From Cannabis sativa (lineage: Eukaryota; Streptophyta; Magnoliopsida; Rosales; Cannabaceae), in the NCBI RefSeq assembly GCF_029168945.1, contig NC_083602.1:64686600-64750599 (forward strand): a stretch of 64,000 nucleotides of DNA. Direction: 5' to 3'. Numbering within the stretch: position 1 is the first letter of the stretch; every line of letters begins with the position of its first letter. The translations under genes were made by a program, and so were the position numbers. Below, piece by piece: positions 11,561 through 23,809 of the stretch. The notes beneath the pieces were generated by a model that was given only the letters and a program-made list of their open reading frames with translations, had not been told where the DNA came from and ran no database searches.

Positions 11561-14500
11561 AGACCAACAATGAAGATTCAAAATTAAACTACAATTTAAT
11601 AACAAAAAATAATATGGTTCAAAATAAATTCATACACAATTCAGAAATTATTAAACATATAGCAAGTAGGAATGACAAGTGAAAATACTAAAACATACAA
11701 TCCTAAATAATTTCCAAGGTTTTCAACAAACTGATATCAGTGTCCCGTTTAGGCGAGAGTCAAAGCTACCATCCATTGAATAGAGTTGTCAGCTCATCTA
11801 AAATGTTAAACATTCTAGCAACCTTTTATTCGATCAAGATTGGAATTCAGCGTTGTCCCGTTTAGGCGAGAGTCAAGGCAATTCTATCTTATGAGCTTCT
11901 ACCATTGTTTCATAATTTTGTAAGTCAAATATGGTCGCCACCATTAGGGTGATCCATACCATATAAAACACTTACAAACTACTTATCTTTCGAGATTAAA
12001 CGGTGCGAACTTGCTAATGAACGTTCCTCCATTAGGGAGGATTACTCACTAAAACAAACGCTATGTAAAACCAACAATGGAGATCGAATATCTTAATAAA
12101 AAGCTCATTCTTTAAAATGTATTTTCATTATTATTTATAATAAAAAATATTCATTAAATATCGAATTTAGAATAAAAATTCTAAATTAGAATTTAATTTA
12201 ATATTTATAAAATTATACTTAGATGGTGATTGAAATAAATTGAATTATTTCCATCTCAGTAGTAATTTTGATATATAAATATTAAGAAAATTATTTAAGT
12301 TGTATTAATTTAAATTAATTTGCAACTCAAAATAAATTTTCATGAGAATATATTTATTGTATTTTGAAAAAGAAAGTATAAAAACTTTATGTTTTTCGAA
12401 ATACATAAATATTAATTACTTAGAAAAATACTTCAAGGAAAAATATCACCTATCTAGATTTTCCTTTGACTAATTAATTCAATTTCTAACAATATACTTT
12501 AATTCATTTATTTTAAATTAATCAATAAATGAAAAAAATCATTGATTTAAGTTGGTCCAAGAATTAATTAAAATAAATAATTAATTTATAACTTAATCTA
12601 TTTTTCAAGATAAATTCAAAATTATCTTGCATTATAAAATGCAATTTCGAAAATTGATTAATAAAATAAAGAAAAAAATATATTTTGAAAATTATTTAAA
12701 TTTAGTTGAAAAAAATAAATTTCAACTAAAAATAATTTTTTATTTAATTAAATGTCATGAAAAAGAAATATTTAAGTATCATGAAAAAAATCAACTTAGA
12801 TATTTAATTTTCAATTTAATTAAATGTATTAAATTCAAGAAATAAATAATTAAGTGTAGAGAAGGCTTAATTATTAATCTCTAGTTTAATACTAGGAAAA
12901 AATATACTTAAAATAAATTGTACCAAAATTAATTATTTAAATAATTAATTTCACAATGTATAATATTTTCCTATTTAATATTAGAAATAATATGTAGTCT
13001 AGAAATAACTATCTAGAAAATATTTTATTTGACTAAGTATCTTTTCCACAAAATTTGAAAAAATATCTAATTTAAGTTGTATTAGAAAAAATCTAGAACT
13101 TAAATATTTTCAAATTTAAATTTAACTAAATATCAAAAATTATGTTGTAACCACTTAATTTGAAAATATTCCATTTTAAGTTAATATTTGAAAAAATATC
13201 AACTTAAAAATTATCTAAAGAATCTTAATAACCAATTCCTAATATTCTTCAACTTAATTTTGAAATTTTAAATCCAAAAGATATTCAGATTTAAGCTGAT
13301 TAGTTATAGATAACTAATTTTCAACTTAAATGGGAATATTTAATGAGAAATTTAAATTAAGCTTCAGAAAGAATCTAGATGGTTATAATTCTATATTTAA
13401 TTAAATACAAGAAAATACATATAGTTTAGCTTAGAATAAAATTCTTTAAACTATGGTTTTCTTAAATTAATTTCAAAATAAATGAAATTAATTATGTTGC
13501 TAATCAATTTTATTAGGTTAAACTAATTTAATTAACCTAGTACAGTTATTCAAATCAGGTAAATGGGCCTTCACAATTGGGGTGGTTCATGTGAGGGGAG
13601 GCTGGGTTCAGTATGTTGTACCCACTACTATGGCTCCCAACTCTCACACAAGGCCCAAAAGAGAGGAATTTAACCTTAAAATGAACAACTGTTATTAATT
13701 GAATAGGCCCAAAAACTAAATGGGCCTAAATAAAATCTATCAAAAACTATGATATTTTATTTAGCAACAACAGCCTATATGCATCTATAATAAAATTAAA
13801 CATGTAGGCTCACACAGGCACACAATTTGGATGGATCCTATCATGTTGCTAGGTCATACACAGATGAAAGAAGATTGCGAAAATTACCTATTACAAATTA
13901 TTTACTTGACGAAGGGAGCCATGAGTTAAAATCAGATCATTGGATCTGTCAACAAGTTAACCATGGCTATTTGCAATCAAGCAATAATAGGTTTTAAAAA
14001 CTTACAAACAAGCTAAAACATATACTCCTGCAACAAGGTTAGCTGGATAGTTGGATGTAGGATCTATTTAATTTTAAATAATTAAATTTCGAAAATTAAT
14101 TAAATAAAAAAAATATTTATTTTCGAAAAAAAATAATATAATAAAATATATATATTTTTGAAATTAATTACATAATATTTAAAATTAAACCTACAATTTT
14201 AAAAAATTAGGTTTCAACTAACCTAAATATCATTTCAAAAATTTGCTAACTACTTTTAAAAATTTAACGTTATTTTATAAATTAAATATTCAATAAAAAT
14301 AAAAAAGATAAATAAATATCTTTTTCAAATTTTATGATTTAATTTAAATAAATAAAATAACAAAATTTAAAAGTTAGCAAAATATCTTACTTCTATTTAA
14401 AATTACATGATTATAGTTATCTTATTTTAAATTTAAATAAGGTCAAATTATTTTAAAAAATATTTAATTTAAAATTTAAAATCTGATATTAAATTTAAAA

Positions 14501-15118
14501 ATATGATAAGATATAATCAAATTTAAAAATAAGACAGATAATTAAGCAAAAAAAAAAAAATAGATATTTACTATTTTCAAATTCAAATTACACTAATATC
14601 ATGAATTAATTTTAAAAAAAATTAATTAATTTAATTATGATATTTAGAATTTAATTAGGAATAGTAAATGTCTAAATACAAAACTACACAAAAAATCGGA
14701 AGTTAAATCCATGAAATAGCATGAAAAATCGAAGAAAAACGAAAAAAAAGCGAGTTGTACGGACAGTATGCATTGCATACTGTCCATGGGCGCGAATGGG
14801 AGTGCTTGGGCGAGGAAACACGGCGCAGCAAGGGTGCTGCATGATTTCCGCGCGCGCGTGGTGCAGTGACACCATCCCGATATTTTTCGAAACTTCAAAA
14901 AATCATAACTAATTCAAATTAAATCGAAATTGAGTTCTGTAAAAAAGTAACTTGCTTAATTTTTTCCATACTATCCAATAAAAATAATTCCAGAAACAGA
15001 TATTCAATTATTTTTCACGAAAATTCACAAACATCAATCAATCATCAAACAACATGATACCATCCAAAACACAAACAAATCGTTTTAAGTCCAAATTTCT
15101 TGCAAGCAAATCAATTAC
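11561..15118 (-). other. Long AT-rich leader of copy A
   Basis: About 3.5 kb lies between the PBS and the position where gag starts in copy C. It is extremely AT-rich with no real ORF, yet is closely matched by 45760-49404 in copy B and more distantly by 61485-64000 in copy C. It contains paired motifs TGTCCCGTTTAGGCGAGAGT (11741, 11854), a CCTCC/GGAGG hairpin (12025-12041) and a GC-rich palindrome near the PBS end (14761-14785). Confidence 0.75.
14761..14785. other. Perfect GC-richer palindrome in copy A leader
   Basis: This is a 12-bp perfect inverted repeat, GGACAGTATGCA / TGCATACTGTCC, with a single-base centre. It lies in a GC-rich island (about 14746-14885) within otherwise AT-rich DNA, about 340 bp from the PBS. 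As RNA it would form a strong stem or a self-dimer. Confidence 0.85.
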
Positions 15119-15121
15119 CAT

Positions 15122-15134
15122 GGCTCTGATACCA
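15122..15134 (-). other. Primer binding site, tRNA-iMet type (copy A)
   Basis: The minus strand reads TGGTATCAGAGCC, two bases from the LTR end at 15137. It shows that the right LTR is the 5' LTR. Confidence 0.9.
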
Positions 15135-15136
15135 TT

Positions 15137-17033
15137 TGTAGGAAATTATTTTACTAGGATCTTAGATCTACTCACAAGTATGTTGATTAACACCCTAAAT
15201 ATGAACTTCTAAAACGATTATGAAATAAACACATATAAAGTATTAGAAACCTTACATTGGGTGCGGCGGAATAATATGACTCCTTCTGTTCAGATATCTA
15301 GCCCTTGATTCCTTTCTGTAGCAGAGCATTATCAATATCTGAACCTGGATCTCTTTCTCTCCTTCTTTAGTGTTGAAACTCCTTCTTGTTGAATGTCTTT
15401 CTTCACGATCTTCCTCACTATGATTGAGGTATCACTTGCTGTGTGTGGGCACTACGCTAATACTAAGTGATTTCGAAATTGAAGAGGGAAGAAAGAGAAG
15501 AAGGTGGAGGCTAGGTATAGAGAGAGAAGGCTCAGGTTTTTCTCTGAAGGAAATCAGAACTAAAAGAGTAATCTTCCTAAAGCCTTCACTATCTATTTAT
15601 AGCATTCCACTAGGGTTAGGTTTGAATTATTTGGCATTAAAATAATGAAAATATCAGATGATAAATTGTATAAAAGTGGCCGGCCCTATACAATATGGAT
15701 TTGGGCCTCACTTTTTGCAATTTTGCAGTTTTATCAATTCTACATCTTTCTCAAAAACGCCAATTTTCAAATTCAACCATTTAAATGCCAATTCGAACTA
15801 TTTAATAACTATAAATAATTTATTAAATAATATTGTCATTTATCATATTTATTAATTGAACCATACAAAGTATCATAATTAACAAATATGACCCTAAAAC
15901 TCTTTCTTTACAATTTCGCTCTTACTTAGTGAAAAATTCACAAATAGACATAGTCTAATTTGAGAATTATAATTGATTAATCAAAAACAATTATATGAGT
16001 CTTACAAGCAATATTATCTCAACTAGTGGGGGGGGGGGACCATGGGTCTATATAACCGAGCTTCCAATAAGCATATCAAAAATTTATAACCTAAATTCAC
16101 TGACTTATTAATTCTTCGTTGAATCCACGCATAGAACTTAGAATTGCACTCTCAGTATATAGAATGCTCTATATGTTCCACCATATAGACACATCATTAG
16201 TTATCCATTGTTATAATCCTAATTTGATCAATGATCCTCTATATGAATGATCTACACTGTAAAGGGATTAGATTACCGTTACACCCTACAATGTATTTTA
16301 TCCTTAAAACACTTAACCTCGTATAAATGATATTTCAGCTAATGTGAAATGAGTACTCCACCATTTATTTTCGTTAAGTCAAGCTCGAAGGAGATCATCC
16401 TTTACTTACTATTCGCCAGATAGAAGCTATAGATTCCATATTTATGTTAGCGCTCCCACTCAATTGCACTACCGTGTTCCCAAAATGTACGTATCACCCT
16501 AACCTAAAAGTAGGCTTAACTAACAAATCAAAGAACACGAATAGCCTCTTGAGATTGAGCCTAATCATAACAGGATTAAGATCATTTGATCTAGGATCAA
16601 CTAGGCGATATTGACTTGAATAGATATTACGGTAAGTTTAATAAATCTAAGTCAAAGTTCAATATCGGTCCCTTCCGATGCATACTCCATGCATCCAACC
16701 TGAGCTTTACTTTAACCAATGCTCTGGAAAGAACATAGCATTTCTCCAAATGTAAGTAAACTCTGTTATAGATTATCATATCAGTAAAACCCTGTGTCTG
16801 ATAAATCTAGGAAACTTTATTCACATAGTCATGTTTACTTTCCAATGTGTTGACAGCACAATAAACAGGATCAAGTATGTGAAAAGGGTTTCAGGTGAAT
16901 TCATACATTATGTACATATAATCATGAAATAAATCATGTGAACCATGCAACATTAAATGTTATTTCTGATCTATATTAATAAGTAAATCTGATTATATTG
17001 AAATGAGTTTTATTTAGGGCATAAAACCCAACA
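15137..17033 (-). repeat. 5' LTR of copy A
   Basis: This 1897-bp LTR pairs with 7041-8921. The TATA box TATAAATA is at 15601-15594 on the minus strand. The G run at about 16028 matches the other LTR, so it predates insertion. Confidence 0.92.
15594..15601 (-). promoter_or_regulatory. LTR TATA box, copy A
   Basis: The minus strand reads TATAAATA in the 5' LTR, oriented to drive transcription leftward through the element. Confidence 0.6.
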
Positions 17034-17801
17034 TGATCCTCGATATCCTTTGCCTCCATGATTTTGGGAGTCTTGATTGTTGTTTTTGAAGGAAAGATTA
17101 GCAAGGTTGGCTTGAACATTAGTGAGAGAATCTGAAATAAGTTGATTTATTCTCAATTCTTGGCTTTGGAGCATGAATTGAACTTCTTGAAGGGTTAGAC
17201 TTTCAGATCTTCCTGTAAGATTTACTATGACAGCTTCATATTCCGATCCCAATCCTCCAAGAATGTATAAGATCATCTCATCATTAGACAAAGATTGGCC
17301 TGCTGCATCAAGAGAGTCACTGTATTGTTTTATTTTCAGAATATATTCATCAATGGATAATGACCCTTTCTTGGTTGATTGAAGCAAGCCTCTTATTTGA
17401 AGTACTTTGGCCCTAGATCTTGTCGCGTACAATTGCTCAAAGATTGTCTAGATTTCAGAGGAGGTTTGTGCATTGATAACATGACCAAGCATGGCCTATG
17501 TTATGGAGTTCATTAACCAATGCATTAGAAATTGATCAAAACGTAACCAAGAGGAGAAGGTAGGGTTAGGGACATTACCAGCTAGAAAACACTGAGGTTG
17601 AGGAATTATCCCCAGAATATATCCATCCAAGTTGTAGGCTCGAGTTGCTGCTAGAACCAGTGACCTCCATAACGTGTAGTTGGTTCGATCGAGTCTCAGA
17701 TTGAGTGTTAGAAGATTGTTGTTTGGTAGTGCAGCTTCTTGAGCATGAATTGCAGCTGGAGCTTGAGGATTTATTGGATCTTGATTGCCATTGTTGGCCA
17801 T
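17034..17801 (-). pseudogene. Ty1/copia gag, N-terminal part
   Basis: Gag begins at the ATG at 17801 (MANNGNQDP...), 3 bases after the PBS. The N-terminal part carries the copia LDRTNYTLWRSLVLAATR block, followed by a UBN2/retrotran_gag-type helical domain. Two in-frame stops interrupt it: TAG at 17498-17496 and a second TAG near 17450, where the usual Trp codon (EIWTIF block) is expected. The frame then stays open to 17038, where copy A is inserted, and resumes at 7035. Gag forms the particle that packages element RNA. The protein style resembles Ale/Retrofit-type copia elements, but I cannot assign the lineage firmly. Confidence 0.85.
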
Positions 17802-17804
17802 TAA

Positions 17805-17816
17805 GCTCTGATACCA
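17805..17816 (-). other. Primer binding site of interrupted copia
   Basis: The minus strand reads TGGTATCAGAGC, abutting the LTR end at 17817. It is of tRNA-iMet type. Confidence 0.85.
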
Positions 17817-18119
17817 TGAAAAAAAGCAAGAAAACTAGAATTGCAGAGAAAAGTAGAGAGAAAATGGAAATGAACTAAGTGGAGATGGAGAGAATGAATT
17901 ATGCTGCTCAACTAATTGTGAGGACAACTTCTAATATTTATATTAATAGAGGTGCAGAGTACAAGAGAAATAAGAAATCAACCAATCGGTTGTAACAACT
18001 TTTTAACTAACATAAAGTAGATTACAATAGAATTAACTGATTAACTAATCTTCAAAGTCGGTGTAGCCATCTTCATACATTCCAATAATTGGGATTGTAA
18101 TGTTGTTGGTTGTGCAACA
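17817..18119 (-). repeat. 5' LTR of interrupted copia (303 bp)
   Basis: In element sense it runs from TGTTGCACAACC (18119 down) to TTTTTTTCA (17817), a short LTR with TG...CA ends typical of copia. A TATA-like TATAAATA is at 17942-17935. The partner LTR is outside the window or deleted, so the outer end at 18119 is inferred from the terminal TG only. Confidence 0.65.
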
Positions 18120-18720
18120 TTAACTTTAAGATTTTAGCCAAGAAGATTTGCTTTAATTTTTGTTTTGTTTTTGTTTTTGTTTTTGTTTTTGTGTTTTTTT
18201 TTTGTGGTTGTTCAATTAGGAGAAGACTTGATCATATTCTGATTGAAATGACATATAGTTATAAATAGGTGGGAAATATTTTTTTCCATCTACGAAAGCT
18301 CATGGAACATATTATACAAACCTATATAGGTGACAACAAAGAGCCAACATCAAGGTCGCAAACTGTTGGGATTAAACTCCTTTAACCTCTCAAGTTAGTA
18401 TGTCTATCTATTTGCTCAACAGATGAATCTGAAAAAAGTTGCTGCTATGTATAACAGTTGGATTTAATACAAACTTAAAGGGAACCCACCAACAACTCTA
18501 TATAGGGGTTCCTCTATTCTAAAAAGGCGGTCTGAGTCGAGAGTTCTGATCTCTAATCTCCAATGCTCATACTTTAGATTCAGTATTCAATAAAGATCCA
18601 CTATTCATCCATTATTGAGTTAAGTTTTTTTTGTCTTATTTCAATTAAGTTCAAATTTTGGTTTTGTGATTGGTTTTAGTTCTAAATTGTATTTCTTGAA
18701 CATTGTTACTGCTGTAACAA
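18120..18720. other. Unassigned interval between copia LTR and CACTA end
   Basis: There are no ORFs or element termini I can support. It contains a simple (TTTTTG)n tract at about 18157-18205. It may be old host intergenic DNA and is the best candidate for the pre-insertion locus. Confidence 0.5.
18157..18205 (+). repeat. (TTTTTG)n microsatellite
   Basis: This is an imperfect hexamer run with T-tract interruptions. Confidence 0.8.
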
Positions 18721-18733
18721 CACTACAAGAAAA
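18721..18733 (+). repeat. CACTA terminal inverted repeat (left end)
   Basis: The sequence is CACTACAAGAAAA, the canonical plant CACTA terminus bound by the TNP2 transposase. Transposase gene order and subterminal repeats agree. Confidence 0.9.
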
Positions 18734-18739
18734 GCTACT

Positions 18740-19165
18740 TTTGACAGCGCTTAAGCTCGCCGACAAAAGTAAGTGTAACTCCCTGGCAAACTTTTGCCGG
18801 CGCCATTTGTCACAGGCAAAAGCTGCCGACAATGGCTCGTCGACGAATGACCTTTTGCCGGCGACTTAATGACTTGCACCGGCAAAGGTACTTACACCGG
18901 CGCATTTGTTTGCCGGTATAAGGGACTCGCCGGCAATACGTCCGCGGGGTGATGTGTCCTTGATGACGTGGGGATTAGGGCATTTGGCGCCTTATTTTTG
19001 CCGGCGAGTTTAGTCGCCGACAAAACGGGAATAAAAAAATTAATTAAATTAAAAATTTATCTATGCCAGCGACATATGCGCCGTCAAAAGTGTATTTTTT
19101 TATTTTTTAATTTTATTAAATAATACTTTTGCCGGGGCATGTTAGGCGCCGGCAAAAGTTTTTTT
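18740..19165. repeat. CACTA subterminal repeat array
   Basis: About a dozen copies of a GC-rich motif around TTTTGCCGGCG occur in both orientations (for example TTTTGCCGGCG and CGCCGGCAAAAG), with variants such as CGCCGACAAAA. In En/Spm elements such repeats are TnpA binding sites. The CpG-rich block contrasts with the AT-rich surroundings. Confidence 0.85.
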
Positions 19166-19361
19166 CTAAATTTAATTTATAAATTAATTTTGAAATAAAA
19201 TTTAAATTAAAAATCGAAATAATACTAAATATAATATCAAATATATTATAAAACCGACATTTATAATGTTATTACAAAACTATTTATATTAAACGTCATA
19301 AACTAAGTGAAAGTATTCTGAATTCATAAACAGTAATATCTACACTGTAAAGTCAAAAAAA

Positions 19362-20876
19362 CTACAAATCAACAGCATCATCTTCGTCATCAGTGGGAGG
19401 GGCAGCCTGTGAGGAGGAACCAGCTGCATGGCCAGAAGGCTGAAATGGTGGAATCGGAGGCAGATCCGGCATGTTAAATCATGGAACAGCGCCGACCAAT
19501 TGGATTATTTGTTGTTGGAACGCACTCATGATCTGATTTTGAGTCATCATCATCTGTTGTTGCCACTCGTTCCGTGCCTCTTGCTCTTCCACCCTTCACT
19601 TCAGTGCCTCTTATTCCTCTTGAGTGACACTTGCCTGCCCGGATGCACCTGGCCTGGGAGTTGCTCTTTCTGCCCCCGCCTTAAGTCTTGGCAACGGGCC
19701 GACTCCTCTCAAGTGGCGTGACTGCTCACCCAATACTTGTGTCATAATATGCGTATCTGCAGGAAATTGGGTGGGGTCTACATTGCACTGGAGGGGGGCA
19801 TCAACTAGCGTTGGTTGAGTGTCACGAATCTCAACCATTTTGGCCTGCAAAAAATTTCATAATGAAACTGTTAGAGTGAAAGAAATTTAAATTATAAAAC
19901 TAATTTATTAAAAATATAAAGTTACTTACATGCAGTTGTTGTGTGTGCTCGTCGCCACTTATTGTTCTTGCAGTGAAACTTTGCAAATGTATCCACAACA
20001 CTGGGAAGCTCCCCCGTCTGCGGATCAGCCTATTTTTTTTACAAAATTGGAATTAGAACAATATTATTAAAAATATCCAATTGAACCATATTTTTATCAT
20101 ATATTGAAAATTTCATACCCCGCTGACAATTATCGAAACTATGGTCTTAGATCCCCATCCACCTTGAACCTTCATGTTACCTCGGTTTTTTGCATTTTGC
20201 TCAGCTCTTGCCTGTAATTTAACGTATAGTTATTGTTAGCAAATTGAGAAAAAAAATATTAAGTAAATAAGAAAAAATATTAAAACTTTCAATTAATACC
20301 TGTTGTTTCGGGTCTTTCCCGTATGCGATAACCTCTACCCACACCTCCGGTGTCACCATATCTGGATGTGATCTCCTGTTCGCTTCTTCCTCCCCATGTT
20401 TTTCAATATTCTCATTCCATGCCTTCTTCGTGTCTGATCTCCAGTCACGTAATCCTTTTGACATAGATTTGGTGACGTAATCCACGAACATAGGATTATT
20501 AGTTGGCAACTCAAACTTGGTCTGAAAAAAAAATACCAAAGTCATATATATTGTATTTTTTATATAATGATTTTGTTTGATGTATTATAAAAAAATTTAG
20601 AATATTACTGCTATTCTATCCCATATAGTCTGAATGAGTGTAGCCTCAATGTCCTCGAACTCAAACTTGTCCATAGGAATAGTATTGCGAATAAGAAACT
20701 TTATGTAATTGTTAAACTTGTTGCCAAAGTCATCTACAGGGACCCAGTCGCCATATGAAATATAATTTAAATTTTTGACCTGCTGGCAGCTTGGCTAGTT
20801 CTTGTTCAATATTTTTTCCCTTATACTTTCCTCTAACTCCCTTTTTCTGACCTCCACTTGAACCTGCATCAACCAT
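19362..20876 (-). pseudogene. TnpA-like CACTA gene (Transposase_24 type), multi-exon
   Basis: This is the second CACTA gene, which in En/Spm relatives binds the subterminal repeats and assists transposition. From the ATG at 20876 I read exons at about 20876-20609, 20521-20300, 20211-20119, 20029-19930 and 19844-19362, joined at GT/AG sites (for example acceptors after TTTTTTTCAG and TTTTTTGCAG). Exon 2 carries the Transposase_24 block with KAWNENIEKHGEE and PEVWVEVI. The last exon has VLGEQSRHLRGVGP, a Gln-rich stretch and an acidic tail ending at TAG 19364-19362. Defects: a frameshift in exon 1 and three stops in exon 5 (TAA, TGA and TGA). The left CACTA end follows about 640 bp downstream. 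Exon limits are by eye. Confidence 0.78.
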
Positions 20877-20980
20877 TCTACAAATACAAGTTGCAAATAA
20901 TTAATTAATCATACTATTGACGAAAGAGGCATGTATTTCGTTAAATCAACAATGGCGTCTATATTACAATACTTAAAAGT

Positions 20981-23735
20981 CTACAAGTCATCACAATCAT
21001 CATCATCATTAACATCTACATTATTTTCATTATCACTATCACTAGTGTCTTCATCATCACTATAAACAATGAAGCCATCTAAATCTTCACGGTTAGACGT
21101 CTCATGACGACCCATGTTGGTCACTTGAATTGGGTCAACATCATCACGAACATATTGAACATCATCCAACTGTGGAAGTTTAACGACTAAAGAAATTCAT
21201 GAAGAGTTTCTTTCTTGTATAGTCAGGGTCTCATCATCATCCTCATCCGAAAAGTCCCAGACATTGCGAGGGGTGTAAAAATTGCCAAGGTTCCAATCAA
21301 CTCCATTCTTAAAGTCAGGAATGTAATATATTAATTTTTCTTGGGATGCAAGTATGAATGGTTCATTTTGGTACCATTCACGGGCAACGCAAACACTAGT
21401 GAAAAAGCCATCACTTTCTGTCCTGTTACCGTTTATGTCCCACCACTTGCACCTAAAAATAATAACACTACAATCCTTTAAGTAAGTGAACTTGTACACT
21501 TGTTTGAGTACGCCATAACAATTGTTACCATCCTCTCCATGCACCAAAATACCGCTGTTTTGGGTCTTACAATTTTCATCCGGATTCTCGACTAAGAATT
21601 TAACACCGTTAACAATACATCTAGGATAACAATAACATGTTGGGTTAGAGGGATTTGCGATGGCGTACAACTCATCTGATACTTTTGCAGGATCATCTGC
21701 TCGGTGTTGATTGATCTATCATTAAGAAAAATAATTTAATCATTGATGCTAGATTAATACACAGTATTTTAATAACAAAATAAGTAGAAAGCAATACTTA
21801 CTCGAGACTTGAACCAACTAGGAAACTCATTCTCTTGAATTGTGTCAAGATTTTGATGACCCCTAAGTTGTAGCTCGTTCCTATGCTCACTACATGAAAA
21901 ATGGGGAAAATGCTAGATAATGTCGTCACTAAAGAGAGCTAAATTGAATATGAAAAAAGTAATCTTACGTGATATACTTCTCCACTTCATTACAATTGTT
22001 AAGAATGTACCACTCTGCCTTCAATTTATCTTGCATTGGTAAAGCAACAATGGTCCTCTGACCAATTGGTCGCCCAACATGCTTAAATACAGAGAATTCC
22101 CTTTCAGGCTTATTTGGGAGGACATCACTATTTTGATCTTGATGATTAAATCGAGTTTCTACTTCCCGAAAGTACATTGAAAAATAATGTTAAGGCTTCG
22201 TTAACTGCATAAGCTTCAGAAATAGATCCTTCCGGTCGAGAACGATTTTTGACATATTGTTTGTACACAGACATGGCTCGTTCAATTGGACATCCACCTG
22301 AAGTGCACTGGTCCCCCAAGTATCGCTTCTTTAGGTAAATGCATCACCAAGTGAACCATTATGTCCAAAAATGCTGGTGGGAAAATAGTTTCCAATTTGC
22401 AAAGAATGTCTAGAATACTTTTTTGCATGATCTGCAAGTCTGTAACATTCAATGTTTTATAGCAAAATTTATGGAAAAATACACACAGCTCAATTATTCT
22501 ATCCCTAACTTCTTTCTTCAAGAACTTTCTAATGCCACTGGGCATCAAGCGTTGTAGCAACACATGACAATCATGAGACTTCAGACCAGAAATTTTTTCT
22601 TCAGTCTCATTGACATTTTTCTCTAAATTTGAAGCCAATTCGTCTGGGAATTGCACAGACTTAATAAATCCGCAAAATTCACGTTGTTCAGGAAGAGTAA
22701 GTGTGTAACTAGCATGCGGTTTCCTCAAATTCCCGTTACGGTCTTCAAATAACCACAACTCACGACGTATTTTAAGGTCCTCCAAATTCAATCTTGCCTT
22801 GTCCGTGTCCTTAGACTTCCCCTCGATACTTAACAAAGTTCCAAGTACACTGTCACTCAAATTTTTCTCGATATGCATTACGTCAAGATTATGTCGGAGA
22901 GACAAGTCCTTCCAATACTCTAGCTCAAAAAAATATACTCTTCTTTGACCAATTTAACTCAGCTACAAAACGTTTACGTTTGACTCCACCAAATTGCTTG
23001 TGTTTTCCAGGCAAACGAAATTGTAACCGCTCAAGCTGAGCTAAAATATCGTCCCCCGACAATTGTGGAGGAGGTGGTCTTTTCTCAATTTTTCTATCGT
23101 ATTTTTTACTTCTACGCCTTGGATCATCCATTTCAAGAAACCTTCTGTGCCCAACATAACCAATCTTGCTGCGTAATCCAATAGAAGGACTGTGTTCGTT
23201 ACAGGTGGGGCACACCTTGTACCCTTTGGTGCTCCATCCAGACATCATTGCATACGCCGGGAAGTCATTAATGGTCCACAAAATAGCAGCTCTCAGTGTG
23301 AACAGAGTCCCGTTGTAAGTATCTCGAGCTTGGACACCTGAATCCCACAACTCCCTCAATTCATCAATCAATGGTCTCATGAAAACATCCATGTCTTTTC
23401 CAGGGGCCAATCGAGACAACATCAACGACTCAGGTTTCATGCACTTCCACGGGGGTAAGTTGTACGAGACTAAAATAACAGGCCACACACTGTAAGCGTT
23501 ACTCATGTTACCAAAGGGATTGAACCCATCGGTGGCCAATCCCAATCTCACATTTCTAGGCTCAAGTGCAAAGGATGGATGACGTCTGTCAAACTACTTC
23601 CACTCTTCTCCATCTGCAGGGTGTCTAAGCACGCCATCCTCTTTAGGTCTCTTAGAGTAATGCCACCTCATGTCTTCTGACGAGTGTCTTGAACTATATA
23701 ACCTCTTCAGTCTCCGAATTAAAGGAAAGTACCGC
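20981..23735 (-). pseudogene. TNP2-type CACTA transposase, middle and C-terminal part
   Basis: This is the catalytic transposase of the CACTA element. Reading leftward: Transposase_21 region (blocks KVLRYFPLIRRLKRLY, LGLATDGFNPFG, DVMHIEKNL), DUF4218 region (CHVLLQRLMP and PPAFLDIMVHLVMHLP), DUF4216 region (21670-21197) and an acidic C terminus ending at 20981. Two introns, 21968-21890 and 21801-21716, have GT/AG borders that keep frame. Defects: TAG at 23596-23594; a frameshift in an A7 run (T7 in sense) at 22927-22933; frameshifts near 22290 and 22175; TGA at 21199-21197. The upstream part lies at 40846-41199 and 51317-51695, displaced by nested insertions. Inactive. Confidence 0.9.
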
Positions 23736-23751
23736 AAAACTTTTCTAGCAA
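23736..23751. other. LINE target-site duplication (left copy)
   Basis: AAAACTTTTCTAGCAA is repeated exactly at 40830-40845 on the far side of the LINE. The duplicated bases belong to the transposase gene. Confidence 0.92.
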
Positions 23752-23809
23752 TGAACAAAAATTGAAAACTTTCCAAAAATTCTCTCTCTTTTCGGGGTTC
23801 ACCAAAGCT

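Larger units (their letters stand above)
7041..17033 (-). mobile_element. Complete copia-derived non-autonomous LTR element, copy A
   Basis: This is a 10-kb element with two LTRs (7041-8921 and 15137-17033), a tRNA-iMet PBS beside the right LTR and a purine-rich tract beside the left one, so it reads on the minus strand. Flanks are TGATT (7036-7040) and TGATC (17034-17038), a 5-bp target duplication with one change. It interrupts a copia gag frame. The inside has no usable ORF: 8936-11560 holds decayed copia pol and 11561-15118 is a long AT-rich leader. It is therefore non-autonomous. Confidence 0.92.

Noticed and set aside
12627..12845. 72-residue Lys/Ile/Asn-rich ORF
   Set aside because: This is a chance frame in extremely AT-rich leader DNA, not kept open in copy B.
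14644..14898. Cysteine/phenylalanine-rich 84-residue minus-strand ORF
   Set aside because: It spans the palindromic GC-rich island of a leader and is absent from copies B and the left copy. Composition follows the base composition.
18721..18900. GC-rich start of CACTA as a host CpG-island promoter
   Set aside because: The sequence begins with a canonical CACTA terminus and consists of inverted subterminal repeats, which explains the GC content.
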